In this document: positions 33,454-42,654 of the stretch, piece by piece | Layout of the letters: each line of letters begins with the position of its first letter | How positions within the stretch are numbered: the stretch's first letter is position 1 | Assembly (NCBI GenBank): GCA_033060915.1 | Contig: CM065388.1 | Coordinates: 34,895,001 to 34,959,000, forward strand | DNA length: 64,000 nucleotides | From: Euryodendron excelsum | Taxonomy: Eukaryota; Streptophyta; Magnoliopsida; Ericales; Pentaphylacaceae | Direction of reading: 5' to 3' | Translations under genes and position numbers: made by a program | Notes under the pieces: generated by a model | The model's input: the letters and a program-made list of their open reading frames with translations, nothing else | What the model was told of the DNA's origin: nothing | The model's database searches: none

Positions 33454-35680
33454 ATGGCAGCACATTTGAGAAAAATAGTAGAGAGTCCAATGGCGATTGT
33501 AGCCTTTAAGGCTAGGTATGAGATCCCCGATCAAATCAAGCTAGAGTTGGTAGACTTGGATGACTTTTGTATGGAAGAGACCGAGAAGGGGATGCCCTTC
33601 CCAGTTATCGCCATCGTTGAGGGAGGGCTTAGGTTCCCTTGCACCACCTCTTTCGAAAGTTCATTGTCCATAGTAAGGTAGCACCCTATCAACTCTTGTC
33701 AAACATCTATAGAATAATTTTTGGGATGCTTGAGCTTAATCGGCACCTGGGTGTGAACCTGGGGCTTGCCGAGCATAACTACTGCTACACACTTTGTAAA
33801 GTAAGGGGCGAGAGTTTGAAAGTGTATCTTCAGGCTGTTAATAATAGTAAGGAGATAATGAAGTGTCTGCCTTCCTTTGGGAAGGGCGTAGATGATGTTA
33901 GGGTTTAGGTATTTGGTCCCTGGAAGTTCGGCAACCTTCCTTTAAGAGAAAGACCAGAAGGACGGTGCCCTAGACTTCCTCAGGAAATATGTTCGATGCA
34001 GACTTATAATTATTTTTCTCCCTCTGTTTTATTTTGTTTCTAACCTTACCTTTGCCATTCTTATAGAGCCGAAAAAGAGAACAAAAGACATCGCCTGGGG
34101 AGTCAATTTCATTGATCTGAAGAAGGTCTTGGATTTTCATGGTCAGGGTAAGTTAAGAGACCTTGCGTAAACTCCCCATATTTTACTAAACTACCAGCTT
34201 CGTTACTCCTCATTTACCGCAAAGATGGGGGTTCTGCTGAGCGTCCTTATGACATTGGCTAACCAGGGTGTGGAGGGGGATTTTGAAGAGATTCCTGTTG
34301 GTGTTGCCATTGAAAGGGCACAATCTTCCAAGCAAGTGATTGTTGCTGCTCCTTCTCCATCTATTGCAGAGGAATAGCAAATTCTCAAACTTCAATCTGA
34401 TCCAAACAGCTCGGCTTCAACATCAAAGCCCTTAACCGTGCATAACCGCAATTTAAGCTAAGTAAGAAAGAGCAGAGGGTAACCCCATCTCTTGACGAAC
34501 ATGATGAGATGAATCTCAAGGAGATGATGTTTGCCGCGTAGGGAAGCCAATAAAAAAGGCTGCCATAGAAGCTGCCGATCCCCCAGCCATTGATTTGGAG
34601 ACTACCCTGGTCGAGGATGTGGTGCCTCTGCAGAGGAAGTTGTGTACGTAGTAGTAGAAGAAGAAAGCCCTCGAAGCAGCCGCCCAACCACCAGCCCTAA
34701 AGAAGGCGAAGGTCGACTCCAAGGGTGTCACTGAAGATTTGACTAATGCCAAGCCGGTGACCATTATTCCAGACATTCTAGGTCGGCACATGACAACTGC
34801 TGACTGCATGATTGACTAAACCGAGGTGGCCTTGGGTGTTCTCCATAACGCCCTGCCAAAGAAGGATGTCGTGAAGCTGGAAAATGCCAATGATCTAAAT
34901 GTTTTCATGAGCGCCTTCTTCTACTCTCTTCTGGTAATTAGTTCTTCGTTATCCCTTTAACTCTGTTCTTGATTCTTTTGGTTCCTCATTCAAGCGCGTA
35001 CTTTTACTATGTAGGGCTGCCTTAATGCTATGGAGGTGATGAACTATTTTCAGTCCCTTGCCGAGCGGCACACGTGGTTAGTCGAAGAACATGCTGGAGT
35101 GAAAAAGGAGTAGCTAGACGCCAGTCAGAAGAGGCTGTTGCAGAAAAAGAAGGCAAAAGAGGCCATGGTGGAGCTAAAGATGGTTACCGCTGACTATGAG
35201 AAGAGGGACAAAGAGGCCATCACTTTGCTAGAGAAGAACGAAGTACAGTCTATGGAACTATTCCAGGCCAAAGCCGAGGTTGAAGCGCTACAGGCTGAGG
35301 TGGTCAAACTAAAGACAGACGAAGAGTTGACAATGCAGAGGGTTACTAATCGGGCGGCCCAAGATCTCGTTATTGAGATGGCGAACCTGAGCCAGACCAT
35401 CTTCTAAGAGGGTTGGAACGATGCCCTTCTAATCGCCGAGGTGGAGAAGTCCTCTGACGCGTGGAAGTTATGCCCCGACTACTTCAACACGATAGGGGAC
35501 AGCTCTGTTGACCCTAAAAAGGTGGTTACCAACCCCGAACAAAAGAGAAAGCTTGCTCAAGAGGCCACTACTGAAGAGGCCAAATCCACTGCCGAACTGC
35601 CAAAAGCTACTGATGAAGCTTATAGGGAAAGATCGGCTGAGCCCTCTAAAAAGTCGGTGGAGGCCATAAAAGATAACTAA
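33454..35680 (+). pseudogene. Antisense extra ORF of the Tat-like element (Transposase_28-type domain)
   Basis: An ORF on the opposite strand to gag-pol, between integrase and the 3' LTR. The start at 33454 opens the largest N-terminal frame. Residues about 50-65 read FPVIAIVEGGLRFP, and the next frame continues VAPYQLLSNIYRIIFGMLEL and LGVNLGLAEHNYCYTLCK. This is the pattern of the plant 'putative gypsy-type transposon' domain (Pfam Transposase_28). The C-terminal part has a coiled coil (35138-35400, KAEVEALQAEVVKLKTDEEL) and a charged, Ala/Glu/Lys-rich tail ending at 35680. A clear GT-AG intron lies at 34934-35014 (81 bp), and others are likely near 33990-34066 and after 34148. Frameshifts and stops (three TAG in a row at 34649-34657) make it a pseudogene. 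The function of this protein family is unknown. Confidence 0.8.
34934..35014 (+). other. Intron in the antisense ORF
   Basis: Donor CTG|GTAATTAG and acceptor TATGTAG|GGC, 81 bp and T-rich. Removing it keeps the frame open from SAFFYSLL into LNAMEVMNYFQSL, which continues to the coiled coil. Confidence 0.75.
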
Positions 35681-35927
35681 TTTTTTTTTTTCATGTTTCT
35701 CTTTATGCAATCAACATTTGCTATTAATACAAGTCGCTTTTTGCTATACTACATCAGTCTTTAATTTGACCATTTATATCAGAGTTTATAAACTTGTTGA
35801 TTTGAATGTGTTAAGCAGAATCAAGTTCGAATTTTTGGTTTGTGCTTGTGCATAAAGCTCTGGCCTACCCTACTTGGGTAGGACTACTTCTGGGTGCTTT
35901 CAATTTGATCTTTTGTTTTTAGAATTT

Positions 35928-36236
35928 GTGACCTTCATTGGCCAATCTGTCTAACTTGGACAAGACCAAGTTTTTACACTTGGTTTTTGTGACTTTCATT
36001 GGCCGACCTGATCAACTTGGACAGGACTAAGTTTTTACACTTGGTTTTTGTGACCTTCATTGGCCGACCTGTCCAACTTGGACAAGACCAACTTTTTATA
36101 CTTGATTTTTTGTGACCTTCATTGGGCAACCTGCCTAACTTGGACAAGACCAAGTTTTTACACTTAGTTTTTGTGACCTTCATTGGCCGACTTGTCCAAC
36201 TTGGACAGAACCAAGTTTTTACACTTGGTTTTTTTT
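35928..36236. repeat. 61-bp tandem repeat in the 3' region of the Tat-like element
   Basis: Five units starting GTGACCTTCATTGGCC (35928, 35989, 36050, 36112, 36173) and containing CAACTTGGACAAGACCAAG and TTTTTACACTTGGTT. It lies between the end of integrase and the end of the antisense ORF. Tat-lineage elements are known for variable tandem repeats in this region. The ORF at 35974-36183 is a repeat artefact. Confidence 0.92.
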
Positions 36237-36399
36237 TTGTCTTCCCTTAGCGCTTTGTATTTTGGAATGGCATTAGGTGAGTAGATTTCTTTGAAAAACT
36301 TATAACTTTATTGATCATATGAAGCTTCAGAAAGATCAAATATTGTTAAGTAGATATATCATATAAGGGTTAACTCTACTAATAAAATTTTCTTATGTT

Positions 36400-37330
36400 G
36401 TTAGCATTCTAAGGTTGGGGTAGTTGTCTTCCATCTTCGACAGTTTCTAGTCGGTATGCCCCCACGCCGACTTGGGAAGCCACTTTGTAGGGACCCTTCC
36501 AGTTAGGGCTGAGCTTTCCATCTACCGAATTCTTTATTGCCCCTAATACCTTCCGCAATACTAAGTCTCCTAGTATAAAGGATCTTGGCTAGACCCTTTT
36601 ACTGTAGAAATGACTTAACTGTTGATGATATCCAGTGAGCTTATTCAGGGCAGCCTCTTTTTTTTCTTCAGCAAGATAAAGGTCTCTAGCCAAAGTATGG
36701 TCGTTAAGTCCAGTGTTAAATGTTACCGATCTGATTGTTGGTAGTCCACCTCCAAGGATATTACTGCATCCACCCTGTAAGCCAAAGAAAAGGGTGTTTC
36801 TCTAGTAGATCTCCTCGAGGTAGTTCTATAGGACCATAGGACTCTAGGCAATTCCTCCACCCATTTTCCTTTAGCCTTTTCCAGCTATTTCTTGATCCCA
36901 TTCAGCATAGTTTTGTTTGAAATTTCAGCTTGCTCATTGCACTATGGATAGGCATGTTGAATAGTAGTTTTTATTTCCGAGCTCATCACAAAATGATCTG
37001 AACATGTTACCATCAAATTGGGTGCCGTTGTCTAAGACAATTGCCCGAGGTATATCGAACCTTGTTACTATGTTTCTCCAAGTGAATCTTTTGGCATCGA
37101 TCTCTCTAATGATTGGCAAGGGCTCTGTCTCCACCCACTTGGTGAAGTAGTCTGTTGCCAGAATAAGAAACCACCTACTGTATAGAGTTTAGCGCAAAGG
37201 CTCGACTATGTCCAATCCCTATTAGGTAAAAGGCCAAGGGTTGGTTATAGTTGTGAGATCCTCCGCAAGCTGAGGTATAATTGGAGAGAACTTTTGACCT
37301 TTTTTACATCTCAGTACGTACTGAGCTACG
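36400..37330 (-). pseudogene. Integrase (Tat-like)
   Basis: Read down the minus strand: ATDYFTKW (first catalytic Asp, near 37160), VETEPLPIIREIDAKRFTWR, IVTRFDIPRAIVLDNGTQFD (second Asp), and FRSFCDELGNKNYYST. A decayed proline-rich loop follows, then NKTMLNGIKK, LEKAKGKWVEELPRVLWSYR and RSTRETPFSLAYR (about 36900-36760). The C-terminal part near 36590-36420 reads GDLVLRKVLG, LSPNWKGPYKVASQVG and YRLE, the GPY-type DNA-binding region. Several frameshifts and stops are present. The LEKAKGKW and VLWSYRTT blocks are typical of Tat-group integrases. Confidence 0.85.
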
Positions 37331-37789
37331 TCCTTTTGCATATAGGGCCACCAATACCCTACGAGATAGCTTAGTGGGCCAATAACCTTTCGCTAACGTG
37401 ACTTTCGTAGATCCTTTCATGGATTTTGAATTGGATGCCCTGCACTTTGTCTAGGTGGACACAGTGCAAGTAAAGACCTATGAAGGATCTTCTATAGAGT
37501 TCCTTGGTTGGGGACAGCCAGTATCTAAGGGCTTTGTGTTTGACCTATCTAGCTTCATTATTGTCCTCCAGTAGCTCGTCTTTGTTAAGTTAGGAGATAA
37601 TTGGGTCCACCCATGATGGTCCCAACTGTTCAATAGCCAGAGCTTGCTCCTTTTCATGAAATATACTCAGTCTAGCTAAGGTCTCCACATGAATTGTTCT
37701 ATTTGATCCTAATTTAGAGTCGTTGCTAGTGTAGCCAAGGCATCAGTATGAGCGTTGTTGTCGCAACTGATCTGGTGGAGTTTATACCT

Positions 37790-38450
37790 GCTGAACTTGG
37801 CCTGCAATTCCTCTACTTTTGCAAAGTACTACGTCATTCTATAATTTTTTTCTACGTATTCTTCTGTGATTTGATTAACCACTAATTGGGAGTCTGAATA
37901 GATGATGATCTCGACAATCTTTAGTTCAATGGCTCAAGCAGTCTGGCAAGTAAGGCCTCGTATTCCGATTCATTGTTTGAGGCAGTGAACTCGAGTTTAA
38001 TAGCCTGCTCTATTGCTAAACCATCTAGTGTGATGAAAACCACCCCTGATCCTATCCCCTGTCATTGGACGCTCCGTTCACGAAAAGTTTCCAATGATCA
38101 GCATTTTCCCAATGGTCCAGGGGGAAGTCATTGTTTAGTTGAGCAGAGAGTGTTGTCGGGTCATTCTTCTATGGTAGTTCAATAAAGAATTCGGCAATAA
38201 AGTCAACAAATACATGTCCTTTAATTACCGTTCTTGGGGGGAACTTGATATCGAATTCTCCCAGCTCAACGACCCACTTTGCTAGTCTGCTGGAGAAGTC
38301 GGTCCATCTGAGGAGTGGTTTTAGCTGGTGGTATATGAGGATGTTGATGGTATGAGCTCTGAAGTAGTGCACCAATTTGTGATAGGCCACTACCGGAGCA
38401 AGTGCCAATTTCTCTAATGGTAGGTACCTATTTTTGACCCACAAAAGCAT
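37790..38450 (-). pseudogene. RNase H and second RNase H-like domain (Tat-like)
   Basis: The frame 38450-38169 contains YLPLEKLALAPVVAYHKLVH, LAKWVVELGEFDIKFPPRT and IKGHVFVDFIAEF, the end of the first RNase H and the connection. Downstream on the minus strand, HWKLFVNGAS is readable near 38090-38060, and [15 protein letters not shown] near 38000-37955. These belong to the second (archaeal-type) RNase H domain found in Tat/Ogre and some other gypsy elements. Multiple stops. Confidence 0.8.
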
Positions 38451-39308
38451 TTTACTGATATAGTAGACCGGCTACTGTTGCCGCTCTTATTGCTGGAGTG
38501 GCACGACACTAATAGCGTGCTCCGATATTGCTAGATAGAGGAAGAGCTCTTCATGCTTGAGGGGGGTGGAAAGTAGGGGTGGCTGGATTAGGTACTTCTT
38601 CAAATCCGCAAGTGCTTGATCACACTCCAAAGTCCAGCTAAATTGCTCCTATTTCTTGAGAAGCTGAAAGAATAATCGGCATTTATCCGAAGATCGACTG
38701 ATGAATCTGTTAAATGCCGCTGCCATACTAGTCAACTTTTATACTTTTTTGGTGTTCTTTAGGGCTTGAATGCTCTGGATCACACTAATCTGCCATGGAT
38801 CTACTTTAATTCCTCAATGTGTAACCAAGAACTTTAAAAATTTTCCCAAGTTGACTCCGAACACACATTTGGAGACGTTTAGCCTCATTTTGTACTGCTT
38901 TAGGATGCCTAACACTCCTTTCAGATCTTCCAAATAGGAGCTGTTGATCCTACTTTTAACTACCATATCGTCGATGTAGACTTCCACAGTGATGCCGATA
39001 TGGTTTTTGAACATTTTGGTGATCAGTCGCTGGTAAGTAGCCCTAATATTCTTCAGACCAAAGGGCATTACCTAGCAGAAGATACCCCTTGGAGTGATGA
39101 AGGCGGTTTTTTCTTGATCAACTTTATGGAGAGGGATCTGGTGATACCCTTGATAAGCATCCAAGAAGTTTATCCATTCAAAACTGGCTGTTGCATCTAT
39201 GAGTTGGTCGATCTTGGAAAAAGGGAAAGGGTTTTTGGGGCATTCTTTGTTTAGATTGGTGAAGTCAACACAGACCCTCCACTTACCGTTCTTTTTCTTT
39301 ACCACCAC
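38451..39308 (-). pseudogene. Reverse transcriptase (Tat-like Ty3/gypsy)
   Basis: The frame 39308-39072 carries VVKKKNGKWRVCVDFTNLN, ECPKNPFPFSKIDQLID and FLDAYQGYHQIPL; after a stop, 39068-38814 carries VMPFGLKN, ATYQRLITKMF and the catalytic YIDDMVVKS. Both catalytic Asp are intact. This RT copies the element's RNA to DNA. The thumb and the start of RNase H (38810-38451) are badly degraded. The YIDDMVVKS form separates it from the Athila-like RT at 21.5 kb (FIDDFSVYG). Confidence 0.88.
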
Positions 39309-39649
39309 GGTGTTTGAAAGCCAGCTTGGTTAGTGGATCTCCTAAATTTCCCCAACATCTAGGAGTTTTTCGGTCTCTTTCAATAACAGTGTCTACATGT
39401 TATGTTGCCGCCCTCCTTCCCTTTTGGACCATAAGTTGGCACCATGGGTCGATATTCAATCGGTGGCAGGCAATCTCGGGGTTGATCCCTGGCATGTTGT
39501 AAGGTGTACAAGCGAACACCTCAAGGTAACCTGTCAATAGCTCAATTAGATAGTTCTCTTCAGCTTTTAATAGGGATGTTTTGATGACAACATACGTCTC
39601 ACCCTGCCGATCGATGTAGATTTTCTTTAATTCTTCAATGGCTTTATTC

Positions 39650-40160
39650 TCCGGAGCCTACCCTATATCATCAATAATAGGCGTATCCTCGTGAACTTCC
39701 ATCATTTGCACCTTGTCAGCTCTCACCTTTGTGGTGCATGTCATTAGAAAGCACTGCTTGGCGGCCACTTGGTCTCCTCTTATCTCTCCCACTCCTCCAG
39801 GGATAAGGAATCGGATTAGCTAGTGGTAAGAGGATGAAATAGCCTTCATGAGGTACAACCATGTCCGTCCCATGATTGCATTATGGGGGGAAGGAACATT
39901 GACCATAGGAGCTCAATTTGTAATGTAATCCCTCTGGCAGTCACATGAATTGTCACCTTCCCCAGAGGCCAGACTGGGTCTGAGCTTAAGCTAACTAACG
40001 GGTTGAGCGATGGCTGGAGATAGGACTCTTTCAGCTCCAATTTTTAAAGAGGTTGTAGTACATGGCTTCAACAGAACTTCCTTGGTCAATTAGCAATCTT
40101 TTAACATCACAACCCGCCATTCTCAACGTTACAACCAAGGCATCATTGTAGGGGGTCTAC
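39650..40160 (-). pseudogene. Aspartic protease and downstream linker (Tat-like)
   Basis: On the minus strand [21 protein letters not shown] is recognisable in pieces near 40120-40060; the DQGSS is the Asp-x-Gly active-site motif in the form used by Tat elements. It is followed by [20 protein letters not shown] and KVTIHVTARG (40040-39930), a decayed GRTWLYLMKAISSSYH segment ending in a stop, and GGVGEIRGDQVAAKQCF (39800-39750). The linker to RT continues to about 39650. Confidence 0.75.
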
Positions 40161-40557
40161 ACCCCCACAAGGTCTTCGTAAGTGAAGGTTATGGCGACGA
40201 CGTCACTACCGACCTTAACCTTTTTAAATAAAGGTTCTATCTACATCACTTCCCTTAAGTGCGCAGCCTTCTGTATCTCAGCTCAGTATCGGTGCGGGTC
40301 AATGGCTTCTGATTCAGCCGAACCATGCAACACGTTAGTTACTCGGACTAGTCTCGCTTTATTATCCTTCTACGAGACAACCACCTTGGTTGCTCAGCCT
40401 CCCATTTCATTTTTTTTTTCCAATCAATGTACTGGTTAAGATGACTAGCTTTGGCTAAGTCTTCCAAGTGGCTTTTGAGATGCTGACACTACTCTATCTA
40501 ATGCCCCTTCTCTCAATAATAAGAGTAGAACTTCTTCTGGTCTTGGGATATAAGGTC

Positions 40558-41988
40558 TCATTCCAACTTCAAGGGCCATTTGAAAAAGGTCTTGTCATGA
40601 ATCTGGGGCAAGATTTTGTGAATGGGATCTTTGAAGACTGTATAGACCCCTTCATTTGCCTTTTTGCCCCCGTTGTTGTTGTCTTCTCGCCGAGGCTTCT
40701 TGGTATCTCTCCTATTCATCTTTTCAAAAACTATGCTGACCTTCTCCGAAATCGACTGGGGTACATCTTCCTCTAATCGGGCGTATTGCTTGATTTTGGA
40801 CATTAACTCTTGCACAGTGAGGGTCGGTTTCTTTATTAAGGATTGCCGCAAATGGTGTTCCCTGGGCAAGCGGATCTTGAATTGAGTTACAGCCAGCCGC
40901 TCGCTGCACTCATCTATTTTGTTATAGGCCTCCTAGTAGCGCCTTACGTATGCCCATAATCCTTCCCCCTCATTCTTTTGTAGAGTAAGTAGAAAATTGA
41001 CCTCCTTGGGCTGCATACTGTTGGCTATAAAGTGAGCAATAAAGAGCTCGACAAGTTGCCTCCAATTTGACACCAACCTGAGTGAAAACCTATTGAAGCA
41101 TCGTAGGGCCACGTCCCCTAAGCTGGACGGGAAAATTCTGCACATCAGGGACTGGTCTCCATTCCATAGCACCATCATTTGCTTATAATGCCAAACATGA
41201 TTGACTGGATCAGCCTTACCATCATATGGAGTGAACTTTGGTGGTGCGAACTTTCGTGGGGGTTAGTGGGACTCAATCTCCACCATGAATGGTGTGGATG
41301 CAATCTGGCCTAAGGCCCTTTTAATCATGTCCTGGGTTGTGCGGTCTTTAGGGTGCTGCTTTTTATCATCTAGCTTTTCATTGAGCCATTTTTTCCCAAT
41401 CTTTCTGTTGCTAACCATCTTCTGCCTGATTCTTGTTTTGGGGCATTTGGCTCGTTCTTTGGCGCCGATCTTCTCGCTTTTCGATGTAGTGTCCGGTACT
41501 AGATGTGTAACTTTCTCTCACTTGTGCTGAGGGCTTGTCTTTACTTCTGGAGTCTTTGCTCCTTGTATTCTTTCCGTGGCCTGGGGATCCTCCTCTGCTA
41601 TGCACATCTCTTCTGGAGATTGCTTCCCTCATAGCCTGAACCTAAGAGGTGAGGTAGGCAATTTCTTCATCAAGTCGTCAAAGCTCCCGCTCAGTAGAAC
41701 GAAGCGTATGGTCGCTAGGGACATGTCTATTGGAGGGCAAAGGGGCATGGTCCCGATGGTGGCTTCTGCAGAGGTTTAGCTTCTTAACGTAGTATGGGTC
41801 TCTCCATAGCCCGTCTCTTTCTTCCTTGTGGCTCCCAGCAGGGGACCGAATTTTCAACCTCTTCATCCAACCTCGGTGGCAATCCTCTATGGTAGATCGG
41901 CAGTATGTTGAATTAATATGGTCTTTGCTGGAGGAAGTCTCATTTCCTCGCTCAATGTGGTTTACTCCTCTTCCTTGTTAGCACTCAT
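40558..41988 (-). pseudogene. gag (Tat-like Ty3/gypsy)
   Basis: The start codon at 41988-41986 lies only about 13 bp inside the PBS and opens MSANKEEE before a stop. The N-terminal third is Arg/Ser/Lys-rich and frameshifted (41866-41411). The capsid core follows: DQSLMCRIFPSSLGDVALRC, NWRQLVELFIAHFIANSMQP and FLLTLQKNEGEGLWAYVRRY (41178-40936). A stop follows where relatives have Trp, then RLPREHHLRQSLIKKPTLTV and ELMSKIKQYARLEEDV (40869-40760). The C-terminal part is basic (KMNRRDTKKPRREDNNNGGK). No zinc knuckle is evident, as in many Tat gags. Confidence 0.82.
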
Positions 41989-42000
41989 GGTTGTCTTAAC

Positions 42001-42021
42001 CTTCCCATAGACGGCGCCAAT
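42001..42021 (-). other. Primer binding site of the Tat-like element
   Basis: Reads ATTGGCGCCGTCTATGGGAA on the minus strand, directly after the LTR end at 42022. TTGGCGCCGTC... is a common PBS start in plant non-chromoviral gypsy elements; the exact tRNA is not assigned here. Confidence 0.75.
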
Positions 42022-42649
42022 TATAAGTGAGACTTTCGAGGAGGCCTGACCGATCATTCAAACCAATATCGAATAACGCCAACTCACTGCAGAAAGACAG
42101 AGAAGTTAAAATGGGTCGACCCACTTTAGGCCGATCACACTCCGATGATTAAGTTAGCAATCTTAATCGAGAATCAAATGAATAAAGACAGTGTAAGTAT
42201 GAAGTCAATTATCCGTACTTTACTCCTTAGGGCTTTGGTATTTATAGTGTAAATGATGGAGTATTCACCCTTGTGTCTACCCTAAGGTTATTATCACCTA
42301 ACTCGTAGACCACATCATTCATCTCCGACTGATAAGACATGGGTCTAGCTTTACTGCAGCACCAAAATCTGGCTGATCAGATATAAGTGTGGATGTCGCG
42401 CGGCGAGCAGCTGCCACATTAAATACGGGTCATCTCCACATTAAATGCTGAGGTCAAAGCATTAAATGCTTTGATTATACCCGTGTGCCGAGCTCACCGT
42501 GTTTGGCTTGGGCCCGGGGTTGGCATGCAGTCGGCAATGCGAGCTTGGCCGCATTGCTGACCACTTGGGCTGACCCGTAGCCCAACTTTATTCACTTAAT
42601 TTTTATTGGGCCTGATCGAGCAGACTAGGCTGGAATTCTTTGATCCACA
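42022..42649 (-). repeat. 5' LTR of the Tat-like element
   Basis: 628 bp, starting TGTGGATCAAAGAATTCC at 42649 and ending CACTTATA at 42022 on the minus strand. A TATA box (CTATAAATACC, 42247-42237 minus) is present. It aligns throughout with 30273-33072 minus the nested insertion. The final CA is decayed to TA in both LTRs. Confidence 0.88.
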
Positions 42650-42654
42650 AAAAC

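Larger units (their letters stand above)
30273..42649 (-). mobile_element. Tat-like Ty3/gypsy element, full-length but decayed
   Basis: A 12.4-kb element with two LTRs (30273-33072 with a nested insertion; 42022-42649), a perfect target duplication AAAAC (30268-30272 and 42650-42654) and a PBS next to the 42022 LTR. On the minus strand it carries gag, protease, RT, RNase H, a second RNase H-like domain and integrase. Between integrase and the 3' LTR it has a tandem repeat and an ORF on the opposite strand. The antisense ORF, the extra RNase H and the absence of a chromodomain fit the Tat lineage. The LTRs differ by many transitions, roughly 85-90% identical by eye, so the insertion is old. 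Confidence 0.88.
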
